A DNA stretch of 64,000 nucleotides from CAYNST01 sp964434105 (GTDB lineage Bacteria > Pseudomonadota > Gammaproteobacteria > Pseudomonadales > Cellvibrionaceae): contig CAYSTJ010000010.1 of assembly GCA_964434105.1 (NCBI GenBank), positions 30,649-94,648 of the forward strand. Reading direction: 5' to 3'. A program made the position numbers and the translations under genes. This document shows, piece after piece, positions 17,093-25,220 of the stretch. The first letter of the stretch is position 1; the number at the start of each line of letters is the position of its first letter. The notes beneath the pieces were generated by a model. That model was not told the origin of the DNA. It searched no databases and was given only the letters and a program-made list of their open reading frames with translations.

Positions 17093-17474
17093 TCACCGGC
17101 AGTTTTTCCAGGGTTTTTCGTCCGGTATCGGTTTTGTAGAAATTGATGAGATCCCGTATTTCCGTATTGGTGAAATGCGCACCGTAGATCGACTTGATAG
17201 GATCTTTAACTTTATCCCAGTTCAACTCCTCCCGCATCAGCTGCATCATTTTGGAGTAGTATTCGTCGAATATGGGCTGCTCCTTTGGCGCCACGCCCAT
17301 CTGCTCTCCCATGTCCTGCAGCATCACTTCCATCTGTGAATACATGTTTTCCATCATGGCGGCCGCGTCCGTCAGATTCAGCAACTCTTCGATATTGCGA
17401 TTTTTACCGGCATCGTCGGCATGCGCCCACATGGCAGAGGACGCCAGCACAACGGCCAAAAATAATTTTTTCAT
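16962..17474 (-). CDS. DUF2059 periplasmic protein
   Basis: This 170-residue protein has a signal peptide (MKKLFLAVVLASSAMWAHA) and the alpha-helical DUF2059 region: NIEELLNLTDAAAMMENMYSQ near 28-48 and the signature IYGAHFTNTEIRDLINFYKTDTGRKTLEKLP near 93-124. The biochemical role of DUF2059 proteins is not established. A ribosome site (AAAGGGA) precedes the ATG. Its last 131 bp overlap the 3' end of the convergent NlpC/P60 gene. The family match lies mostly outside the overlap, but its own reading frame there continues with normal helix-like composition, suggesting this gene owns the overlapped DNA. Confidence 0.85.
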   Translation of the reverse strand: MKKLFLAVVLASSAMWAHADDAGKNRNIEELLNLTDAAAMMENMYSQMEVMLQDMGEQMGVAPKEQPIFDEYYSKMMQLMREELNWDKVKDPIKSIYGAHFTNTEIRDLINFYKTDTGRKTLEKLPVIMQESMAISQQALANVLPQIQAMSQQLEADIAQARSKGKPEAE

Positions 17475-17493
17475 TCAATGGATCCCTTTGTTG

Positions 17494-18582
17494 TCAGTGA
17501 GTTGTAGAGGCAGTCGATCTGTCCTCGGAAACCGCGGCTTCTTTACCGTGCTCGGTAACCTTGATCCAGTGCCCGGCGGCCGGCTCCACTTCAAAGCGTG
17601 CCCACTGGCGGAACTCGGCGCGCAAGCAGATGCCGGTCAGGTAGCTCTGATTGCCGGCAACGACCTTATAGATGACTTTATCACGGGACGGTTCGCGTTC
17701 GCCCGAATTATCTATCACTTGCCGGACACTCCACAGATTTCCGAGACGGCCATTGCTGTAGAAGCGGCCCGCGATAATTTCAGCAGGATGGGTCACACTT
17801 TTTTCCGCATGCTGCCGCGCGCGCTCCAGCAAATCAGTCAGCCCTTCTGAAGTCACATCAAAATAGGAATCCAGTTCGTGCATGGCGGCGGAAAAATCCT
17901 CCTGGGTTAATTCGTAATGGCGATCGGAGGGCGCCGTAAAGGTGGTCGGTTTATGGCGATGCGTAAGATGCGCGGGGTAGCGGCGCCACGCGAACAGGCT
18001 ATTGAACAGCACCGCGATTAACAGCAGGATCAGCGTATTGATCAGAATCGGGAAGAGGAGGTAATGAAAGCCCAGGGCATGCACTTGAGACCCGCCTATG
18101 ACCGCCGTCAGTGCTGTGGCACCGCCAGGCGGATGTATACAGCGCAGGTAGTGCATCGCACCCACAGCAAGGCCGACGGACAGCGCGGCACTGACCGGGG
18201 TATCTCCCAGAAACCGATAACAGCTGACACCGACAGCAGCTGAAATCAGATGCCCGCCAACCAGGGCCCACGGCTGCGACAGTGCACCCTGAGGCACCGC
18301 AAATAACAGGACAGCGCTGGCGCCCATCGACGCAACAACCAGATAGCTGGCCGCCAGGTCAAGGAGTCCGAGCTTGTATATGACGAGGCTAAGCAGCGCA
18401 ACGCCGAGCATGCCCAGCGTTGCGCCGACGGCTGAAATCAGCTTCTCGTTATGACTGGTGGTATTCTCGGCCCAACCGACCAACAGTCGTCCTTCGGCAA
18501 ACCATGGGCGCCACGCGCCCGTTGCGATGACCTTGCGCCAGCGCTTCCTGGCGAGCCGTTTTCGCCGCGTCAACTTCGCCAT
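17494..18582 (-). CDS. HPP family membrane protein with C-terminal soluble domain
   Basis: This 362-residue protein has about four to five membrane helices in residues 45-205, including the HPP-family motif in YLRCIHPPGGATALTAVIGG. A cytoplasmic region of about 150 residues follows (HYELTQEDFSAAMHELDSYFDVTSEGLTDLLERA). HPP proteins include nitrite transporters of plastids and cyanobacteria, but most bacterial members have no proven substrate. The N-terminus is very basic (KLTRRKRLARKRWRK). It is followed on the same strand, 19 bp downstream, by the DUF2059 gene, so the two may be co-transcribed. It is divergent from sulP. Confidence 0.85.
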   Translation of the reverse strand: MAKLTRRKRLARKRWRKVIATGAWRPWFAEGRLLVGWAENTTSHNEKLISAVGATLGMLGVALLSLVIYKLGLLDLAASYLVVASMGASAVLLFAVPQGALSQPWALVGGHLISAAVGVSCYRFLGDTPVSAALSVGLAVGAMHYLRCIHPPGGATALTAVIGGSQVHALGFHYLLFPILINTLILLLIAVLFNSLFAWRRYPAHLTHRHKPTTFTAPSDRHYELTQEDFSAAMHELDSYFDVTSEGLTDLLERARQHAEKSVTHPAEIIAGRFYSNGRLGNLWSVRQVIDNSGEREPSRDKVIYKVVAGNQSYLTGICLRAEFRQWARFEVEPAAGHWIKVTEHGKEAAVSEDRSTASTTH

Positions 18583-18993
18583 ACCGCTATCGCGCCCACC
18601 TCATGCACCAATCGGGGGCGCATTCTAGAAGTTAAGCGCCCCGCTTACAACCGCTTCTCAACGGCGCGGCGCAGCCGGCAATTGCATCGTGTGCTGGTGT
18701 CGGTATAATGCGCGCCATCTTCCAGGCAGGCCGCATCATGACTTATTCTTTCCCCGGCAGCACGCCGCCTTAGCCTCCACGCTTTCTGCAGTACGACGTC
18801 ATCACATCCGGATGGTTATAGGGTGTATTTCCTCGCCTGCACAATCGGGTTTTTCATGCCCTGTAACAGGCGCATCTGCGTCTTTTCTCTTGATAACGAC
18901 TGTCTCGCCCTGCTTCCATGATGCGGTATGCGCAATGGCTGACAGAATCCACTGGCGGAAACGGCGCGAAGTGGCTGTAAAAAAGGTATAACC
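18583..18993. other. Divergent control region and long sulP leader
   Basis: These 411 bp separate the HPP gene (minus) from sulP (plus). A good sigma-70 promoter at 18682-18709 points toward sulP and would leave a leader of about 278 nt. An 11-codon open frame (ATG at 18738, MTYSFPGSTPP) lies in that leader. No known riboswitch is recognised. Confidence 0.4.
18682..18709 (+). promoter_or_regulatory. Sigma-70 promoter of the sulP-usp operon
   Basis: TTGCAT at 18682-18687 and TATAAT at 18704-18709 are separated by 16 bp. The -10 box is a perfect consensus. Confidence 0.6.
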
Positions 18994-20487
18994 ATGTTGC
19001 TTTCTTCAAACAAAAACGAATGGTTTGGCAATATTCGCGGTGATTTGCTTTCCGGTCTTGTGGTTGCGCTTGCCCTGATTCCCGAGGCTATCGCATTTTC
19101 GATTATCGCCGGCGTCGACCCGCGGGTGGGTCTGTACGCATCTTTCTCGATTGCGGTCATTATCGCATTCGTTGGCGGGCGCCCCGGTATGATTTCTGCC
19201 GCCACGGGCGCCATGGCGCTTCTGATGGTGACACTGGTCAGGGAGCACGGCCTGCAGTACCTGTTGGCGGCCACATTGCTGACCGGCGTTCTACAGATTA
19301 TTGCCGGCTATCTGAAACTGGGTAACCTCATGAGCTTTGTTTCGCGCTCGGTAGTCACCGGTTTTGTCAATGCGTTGGCCATACTGATCTTTATGGCGCA
19401 GTTGCCGGAGCTGACCAATGTTACCTGGCATGTCTACGCCATGACCGCCGCCGGGCTGGCGATAATTTATTTGCTGCCTTATGTTCCGGTTGTGGGCCGC
19501 ATTGTCCCGTCACCGCTGGTTTGTATTGTCGCGCTGACCCTTGTCGCGCTGTTGGCGGGCCTGGACATACGCACTGTCGGTGACATGGGTGAGCTACCGG
19601 ACACCTTGCCCGTCTTTCTCTGGCCAGACGTACCCTTGAACCTGGAGACTCTGTTTATCATTCTGCCCTATTCCGCGTCGCTGGCCGTGGTCGGTCTGCT
19701 GGAGTCCATGATGACCGCCACGATTGTGGATGACCTGACCGATACGACCAGCGACCGCAATCGCGAATGCAAGGGCCAGGGCATAGCCAATATTGGGGCG
19801 GGCCTGCTGGGTGGTATGGCGGGCTGCGCCATGATTGGCCAGTCGATGATCAACATTAAATCCGGCGGTCGCGGCCGGCTGTCAACCCTGGCGGCGGGCG
19901 TCTTTCTTCTTGTACTGATTGTGTTTCTGGGGCCCTGGCTGGCTGTTATCCCGATGGCGGCGCTGGTAGCTGTTATGATTATGGTATCCATAGGAACCTT
20001 CAGCTGGGGTTCGATCGTCAACCTGAAAAAGCATCCGCTGTCGACCAATATCGTCATGGTTGCGACAGTCGCTGTTGTGGTCGCAACCCACAATCTGGCT
20101 TATGGAGTGCTGGTCGGTGTGCTGCTGGCCGCATTGTTCTTTGCCAATAAGGTGAGCCATTTCATGTATGTCGCCTCTGACCTTGACGACAGCGGCAAGA
20201 CGCGTACCTATCGTGTCGCAGGTCAGGTATTCTTTAATTCGGCGGACAAGTTTGTGGCTTGCTTTGATTTTCGGGAAGCCGTCGACAACGTTGTTATTGA
20301 CCTTGGTCATGCGCACTTTTGGGACATTTCGGCCGTCGCGGCGCTGGACAAAGTTGTGGTCAAGTTCCGCCGGGAGGGTGCCGAAGTACAGGTCATTGGT
20401 CTTGACGACGCCAGTGCCACCATCGTGGACCGCTTTGGCGTCCATGACAAGCCGGAAGAAATAGATAAAATACTGGGAGGACACTGA
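18994..20487 (+). CDS. SulP family anion permease with STAS domain
   Basis: This 497-residue SLC26/SulP transporter starts directly with the transmembrane core (GDLLSGLVVALALIPEAIAFSIIAGVDPRVGLYASF). It includes GMISAATGAMALLMVTLV and the GGMAGCAMIGQSMINIKSGGRGR loop, and ends in a STAS domain (about 400-497, DNVVIDLGHAHFWDISAVAALDKVV). The family moves sulfate, bicarbonate or other anions, so the substrate cannot be fixed from sequence. It resembles the short bacterial group related to YbaR/BicA more than YchM. It overlaps the usp gene by 4 bp (ATGA), a clear translationally coupled operon. A promoter lies 285 bp upstream. Confidence 0.92.
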   Translation: MLLSSNKNEWFGNIRGDLLSGLVVALALIPEAIAFSIIAGVDPRVGLYASFSIAVIIAFVGGRPGMISAATGAMALLMVTLVREHGLQYLLAATLLTGVLQIIAGYLKLGNLMSFVSRSVVTGFVNALAILIFMAQLPELTNVTWHVYAMTAAGLAIIYLLPYVPVVGRIVPSPLVCIVALTLVALLAGLDIRTVGDMGELPDTLPVFLWPDVPLNLETLFIILPYSASLAVVGLLESMMTATIVDDLTDTTSDRNRECKGQGIANIGAGLLGGMAGCAMIGQSMINIKSGGRGRLSTLAAGVFLLVLIVFLGPWLAVIPMAALVAVMIMVSIGTFSWGSIVNLKKHPLSTNIVMVATVAVVVATHNLAYGVLVGVLLAALFFANKVSHFMYVASDLDDSGKTRTYRVAGQVFFNSADKFVACFDFREAVDNVVIDLGHAHFWDISAVAALDKVVVKFRREGAEVQVIGLDDASATIVDRFGVHDKPEEIDKILGGH

Positions 20488-21368
20488 TGAAAAATATAAG
20501 AAACACAGTACTCGCCTGCATCGACGGTTCCACCTACAGCGAAGCCGTCGTTGATTACTCGGCCTGGGTTTCGCGCACAGTCGAAAACCCGCTGAAACTG
20601 CTTCACAATATCGATCATCGTCATACACCGGTCACCGATCTCAGTGGCAATATCGGGCTGGGCACCCGCGAAAGCCTTATGGAGGAATACACCGAGCTGG
20701 AAGCCAAGGCCACCCGGCTACTGATGGAGCAGGGCAACAATATGCTCGACCGGGCGCTGGAACGAGCCATACAGCAACAGGCATTCAAACCAACGGCACT
20801 CCAGCGCCATGGCAACCTGGCGGATGCGCTGATCGATATGGAAGATGAAATACGCGTCCTCGTCATGGGCGTGCGCGGAGAGGATCACGAAAATCGCCAG
20901 AATCGCCTTGGTGCGCAACTGGAAACCGTCATTCGTTCCATGCAACGTCCGGTACTGGTGGTCAATCGCCCCTTCACTGCGCCCCCACAGCGAATCATGC
21001 TGGCCCACGACGGCAATGATGCCGCGCACAAGGGCGTTGACTGGATTGCCACCAGCCCGTTGTATCGCGGTATGTGCTGTCATATCGTTCACGTGACCAA
21101 AGATGGCAGGGCGGAAAAAACGGGCAAGCCGGAGAAAGATTCGCTGCGCGCCGCCGCCGACCGACTCGCATCCGCTGGCCTGGACGTCGTTACCGCCAAT
21201 CTGCATGGCAATGTCGATCAGGCATTACACCAGTATCAGCAGGAGCAGCAGATCGATATGACTGTCATGGGTGCGTTCGGGCACAGCCGCCTCCGGGAAT
21301 TGCTGTTCGGAAGCCTCACCGTGAAGATACTGTGTAGTGCACAGGTGCCCCTGTTGTTACTAAGATAA
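20487..21368 (+). CDS. Tandem-domain universal stress protein
   Basis: This 293-residue protein has two UspA domains: residues about 1-150 (NTVLACIDGSTYSEAVVDY) and 165-293 (PPQRIMLAHDGNDAAHKGVDW). The second keeps the nucleotide-binding loop pattern in VMGAFGHSRLRELLFGS; the first has a weaker version (VMGVRGEDHENRQNRLGAQ). UspA proteins bind ATP or AMP and modulate stress responses. It starts inside the sulP stop codon region (ATGA overlap), so it probably regulates or protects the permease, as in other sulP-usp pairs. Its stop codon lies inside the first unit of a tandem repeat. Confidence 0.92.
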   Translation: MKNIRNTVLACIDGSTYSEAVVDYSAWVSRTVENPLKLLHNIDHRHTPVTDLSGNIGLGTRESLMEEYTELEAKATRLLMEQGNNMLDRALERAIQQQAFKPTALQRHGNLADALIDMEDEIRVLVMGVRGEDHENRQNRLGAQLETVIRSMQRPVLVVNRPFTAPPQRIMLAHDGNDAAHKGVDWIATSPLYRGMCCHIVHVTKDGRAEKTGKPEKDSLRAAADRLASAGLDVVTANLHGNVDQALHQYQQEQQIDMTVMGAFGHSRLRELLFGSLTVKILCSAQVPLLLLR

Positions 21369-21517
21369 GCTGTTACTAAGATAAGCTGTTACTAAGATAA
21401 GTTGTTGCTGTTGCTGAGGTGAACAGTTACCTGAGGTGAACAGCTACACCTGAGATGAACTGCTACCTGAGATGAACTGCTACCTGAGATGAACAGTTAC
21501 CTGAAATGAATTGCTAT
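21355..21517 (+). repeat. Two consecutive short tandem repeat arrays at the usp 3' end
   Basis: Three 16-bp units TGTTACTAAGATAAGC occupy 21355-21402, the first containing the usp stop codon. After a short spacer, six 17-bp units near CTGAGATGAACAGTTAC occupy 21414-21517, with a 2-bp insertion after the second. The 17-bp unit resembles the end of the dispersed GTAAC element (for example GAGCTGAACAATTAC in copy D), so it may derive from one. It lies between convergent genes (usp and the RND exporter). Confidence 0.85.
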
Positions 21518-21587
21518 TGCGGTGAGTTGTCGCGGTCGCGGCATGGATAACAGCCAGGTTCGCGCCGTCAACTGTTCAGTCATCGGA

Positions 21588-23993
21588 TCAGCCCTGACTG
21601 CGGTTCGATAAAATACGACGTAACAATACCGGCAGGATGGTGAGATCGGTAAGCATCGCGATCATCATCGCCAGTGCAGTCAGCCCGCCGAAATAAACGC
21701 TGGGCATAAAGTCCGAGAACATCAGTGCGGCAAACCCGATTACGATCACGCCGGTGGTGTAGACCAGCGCATAACCCACTGACAGATGACTCCGCTCAAT
21801 CGCCGCTTGTGGGTCTTGCGCCTGCTCAGCCAGATAGCGGTGGATATAGTGAATGGTCCCGTCAACCGAGATTCCCATGGCGACTGCCGCAATGGTCATG
21901 GTCATCAGGTCCAGGGTTATCCCGAGCCAGCCCATTGCGCCCAGAATAATCAGTGTCGTCATCAGGTTGGGTGCCAGCGCCACCAATGCAATTTTCAGTG
22001 AGCGGAATACCAGCAACAATACCATTGCCATGGCCAGATAGACAATTCCCGCCGTCTTCCACTGTGACTCCACCAACCGGCCCAGAATATCCTGATAAAG
22101 AACGAACAGACCGCTGAACTGGTACTGCGCCGGCGGAATACCCAGGGAGTCCATATCCGCCCTGAGCGCTTCCAGCAACTGCGAGCGATCAAGGTCGGGC
22201 GTTGTATCCTGAATTCGGGTGCTGATGCGGGCCTGTTGTGCGCTTTCATCAAAATAGCTACCGAACAGATTGCTACGGATGCTTTCATCCAGCGTGCGAT
22301 ACACCGCGGTCAGCTCATATTCTGTCAATGGTTGGCCGGACACCGTTGCGGCTATGCGGGTGAAATCTGCCACTGACGTGATATTGCCGACGGCTTCGTG
22401 CGCTTGCAGACGCTGCTGTATACCGGTTAATGCCTGTACGGCACCGGCGGTGATCACCAGATCGGATTGCTGCTGCGCCGTTGGAACCCGGTAAATAATA
22501 TCGAACGGCGTTGAACCACCGAATTGCTGGTCAATAAACGACAGCTCGCGAAATACGTCGGTGGATTCGCTGAAATAATTAATAAAACTGTTTTCCGCTG
22601 ACAGACGCAGGCAGCCTACGGCAAAAAACAGCGTCAATGCCAGGGAGCCCACCCCCACCAGCCGTGGATGGTCACCGATCCAGCCGGCCGCCGCCCTCAT
22701 GCCCCGGTTGATCCAGCCGTGCTGGTGCACCTGCTGCTGTCGGCGAACACATATCATCAACAGGGCGGGGAATAACAGTAAACTCACGGTCAAGGTGACC
22801 AGCATGGCCAACACCATCATCCAGCCAAAGCTGATGACCGGCGCCACCCCACTGAAGACCAGTGAACCAAAACCGATGGTTGTCGTTAAAACTGCAAAAA
22901 AACACGGTTTGAGTTTTCGGCGAATGGTCTCGCGTACCAGGTCGAGCTGCGTCGACAGCTGCTCCGCTTCAACCAGTTCCTGATACTGCACAACCAGATG
23001 GATGATCACCGCCAGCGCGAGAATGATCTGCAGCGCTACGACGTTGGTGGAGATAACAGTTACTTTCAGACCGAGCCACCCCAGCAACCCGATGGTAATC
23101 AGTACACTGACGCCGCAACACAGAATGGGCAGAACCACCCAGTACCAGCGCCGGAACAGAAACCACAGCACGACCACAACAATGGCGGCAATCAGGCTTC
23201 CAAACAGCGTCAGGTCACTTTTAATAATTTCGATCAACTGATGGGCGAGCAGATTGTTGCCGCCCAGAAAAAAATCACCGGTCCCGGCATAGGGTTCGAG
23301 GATGGCACGGATCTGTTCGATTTCTTCGGAGCGGGTCTGGTTAAGCGCTTTGCTCAGTGCCGCCCGCTCCTCGCTCAATGCCTTTATCTGCTGCGTTTCT
23401 TCACCGGTCAGTTCCCGCTCCAGCAGGTTTTTGCGTAGATCGAGAATGCGATTGTCCAGTTCTGTCAGCGCTTTGTCGGGGGTGAAAACCACCTGCATGG
23501 AAAGCGCCGTCATGTCTTCGTTCACCAGCAAACCTTCATACAGCGGATGGTTGGTCGCCAGGTTGCGCATGGATTCGGCACTATACTGTTGGCTTTCCCA
23601 GGTCAGTTCGTCGGGGTCGAATCCGGATTCGAAATTGTCCAGGCCTGCAAAAAAAGGCACGCTCGCCAGACTGAGCACATCTTCCACCCGCGGCATCTCG
23701 CGTAGGGTGCTGGAGATGTCCAGCAACCGGCGCATGACCGCTTCCGAGAAAACCGCGTCCGTTTGCGGTCGGTAGGCGATAAGAATAAATTCTTCGGGAT
23801 TGTAGCGCTGGTCATTCAGCTGCGATTCCAGATAAAGCCGGTTGTCTTTCATCAGCAGCGTATCAGCCGATGCATCGACCTCGAAATTTTTCGTCTGCCA
23901 CGCAAAGAAAACGCAGAGCATGGTGAAGATGACAAGAATAAACCACGCAGCCGTCTTTGCTTTGGCGACACTCATACGGGCCAAACCCCGCAC
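21588..23993 (-). CDS. RND superfamily (MMPL/patched-type) exporter
   Basis: This 801-residue protein has the 12-helix RND plan: a first helix near 15-32, a large periplasmic loop, helices around 240-410, a second helix block starting near 430, another periplasmic loop, and helices around 650-795. GAMGWLGITLDLMTMTIAAVAMGISVDGTIHYIHRY is the fourth-helix signature with its charged residues. Members of this branch export lipids or hydrophobic compounds. The gene starts 6 bp after mlaA on the same strand, so the two form an operon, which suggests a role in outer-membrane lipid transport. The start may be Met7 (23975). Confidence 0.88.
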   Translation of the reverse strand: MRGLARMSVAKAKTAAWFILVIFTMLCVFFAWQTKNFEVDASADTLLMKDNRLYLESQLNDQRYNPEEFILIAYRPQTDAVFSEAVMRRLLDISSTLREMPRVEDVLSLASVPFFAGLDNFESGFDPDELTWESQQYSAESMRNLATNHPLYEGLLVNEDMTALSMQVVFTPDKALTELDNRILDLRKNLLERELTGEETQQIKALSEERAALSKALNQTRSEEIEQIRAILEPYAGTGDFFLGGNNLLAHQLIEIIKSDLTLFGSLIAAIVVVVLWFLFRRWYWVVLPILCCGVSVLITIGLLGWLGLKVTVISTNVVALQIILALAVIIHLVVQYQELVEAEQLSTQLDLVRETIRRKLKPCFFAVLTTTIGFGSLVFSGVAPVISFGWMMVLAMLVTLTVSLLLFPALLMICVRRQQQVHQHGWINRGMRAAAGWIGDHPRLVGVGSLALTLFFAVGCLRLSAENSFINYFSESTDVFRELSFIDQQFGGSTPFDIIYRVPTAQQQSDLVITAGAVQALTGIQQRLQAHEAVGNITSVADFTRIAATVSGQPLTEYELTAVYRTLDESIRSNLFGSYFDESAQQARISTRIQDTTPDLDRSQLLEALRADMDSLGIPPAQYQFSGLFVLYQDILGRLVESQWKTAGIVYLAMAMVLLLVFRSLKIALVALAPNLMTTLIILGAMGWLGITLDLMTMTIAAVAMGISVDGTIHYIHRYLAEQAQDPQAAIERSHLSVGYALVYTTGVIVIGFAALMFSDFMPSVYFGGLTALAMMIAMLTDLTILPVLLRRILSNRSQG

Positions 23994-23999
23994 ACGGCG

Positions 24000-24821
24000 T
24001 TACGGGTTTTTATCATTGTTGCTGTTTTCCGTTGTGTGCTGCCGGAACTCTGCATCGCGCAGGGCGCGCTGTAAATAGAGATTACGGACAAAGGTATACG
24101 GATCTTCAACGTCGCGCACCATATCGGGATAATCCGCGAGCACCGATCGACGTTCATGAAAACCGTCCACTGCCCGTAAGCCGAATGCGGTCTGTTCGTC
24201 ATCAATGTAAGTCAGCGGATGCGTGACGTATTCAAAGGTCATGGAGGTGGCATCGCGCATATCCGACGGCCCCAACACGGGCAGCACCAGATAGAAACCG
24301 TAGCCGACGCCGTAGTGCGATAATGTGTCCGCCAGCGAGCTGGCCTCGCGCTCCATGCCGAACCAGGCATCGGCCGGATCGAACAGCCCCAGCAGGCCAA
24401 TACTGGTATTTACACCAAAACGCAGCAGACTTTTACCAAACCCGCCGATCCGCCCCTGAAACAGGTGATTCAGCGAATACATGGGCTCGTGCAGGTTGGT
24501 AAAGAAATTGGTAACCCCCCGGTCGACCGGCGTCGGCACAATCCGCTGCCAGGTGCCCGCCAGCGGTGACAGCACGTACCGGTATGTCACATGGTTGAAT
24601 CGAAAAAGCGGCCTGTTGATAACTTCCAGCGGGTCCCGGTAATCATCGTAGGAGACGACCGTGGGCTGCGACGCGTCGACGGCATCTTCGGCGTAGGGGG
24701 CTTCGGTGATTTCTTCGTTACGGGCGGTGTCGACCGACGCGCACGCGCTTAATAATAAACACGCCGTCCAGACGATTGACAAGTGACGGACACCCTTTCC
24801 GGACCGAAGTAAACGATGCAT
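24000..24821 (-). CDS. mlaA: MlaA/VacJ family outer-membrane lipoprotein
   Basis: MlaA removes misplaced phospholipids from the outer leaflet of the outer membrane and hands them to periplasmic carriers. The 273-residue protein has a lipobox (LLLSAC, Cys27) and the family motifs DPLEVINRPLFRFNHVTYRYVLSPLA, GVTNFFTNLHEPMYSLNHLFQG and GLLGLFDPADAWF, plus LPVLGPSDMRDA. The ATG at 24821 has an AGGA site; an upstream in-frame start at 24860 would misplace the signal peptide. The mlaBCDEF genes are not here. Instead an RND exporter gene follows, a pairing seen in other bacteria that suggests a joint lipid pathway. Confidence 0.93.
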   Translation of the reverse strand: MHRLLRSGKGVRHLSIVWTACLLLSACASVDTARNEEITEAPYAEDAVDASQPTVVSYDDYRDPLEVINRPLFRFNHVTYRYVLSPLAGTWQRIVPTPVDRGVTNFFTNLHEPMYSLNHLFQGRIGGFGKSLLRFGVNTSIGLLGLFDPADAWFGMEREASSLADTLSHYGVGYGFYLVLPVLGPSDMRDATSMTFEYVTHPLTYIDDEQTAFGLRAVDGFHERRSVLADYPDMVRDVEDPYTFVRNLYLQRALRDAEFRQHTTENSNNDKNP

Positions 24822-24843
24822 GCGCGTCCTATTTTGGATTACT

Positions 24844-24900
24844 GTAACGATTCCGCTCACGACCCGGCCTGTCAGGTCACGCCCCGACCCGCCCCTGTAC
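24844..24900. repeat. Degenerate fragment of the GTAAC element
   Basis: GTAACGATTCCGCTC at 24844-24858 matches 13 of 15 positions of the element terminus. It is followed by TCACGCCCCGACCCGCCCCT, which fits the next conserved block. The rest is not traceable. Confidence 0.45.
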
Positions 24901-25220
24901 TGCCGCTATTCCGCACGGGTGAAGGTCATGGAACAATCGCATGATCAGCAGAGTCAGTGCATTGCTTTTTATGGACTGGTGATCGTCTTTTCCCGGACGT
25001 TCGACAATCCCGTTTGCCAGATTCACCCGTGTTTGCACTTGGTTTGCACTTGCCGTGCCAGACTGCGGAACCGACCGCTGATTGCGTTCAGGCGAACGCA
25101 CAACCTGCAACCTTCGACTATGTCAGCGGCAAGGCGCTGGCGGACTGACCCAAACACATTGGATGTACCAGGTGCGCCTGCGCGCTGCCGGACACAACAT
25201 GCATACCACGGTTGTAAACC
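24901..25220. other. Intergenic region, nothing recognised
   Basis: About 320 bp lie between the repeat fragment upstream of mlaA and the 3' end of the propeller kinase gene. Open frames here are short and match no family. The mlaA promoter is presumably close to 24850-24950 on the minus strand. Confidence 0.35.
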
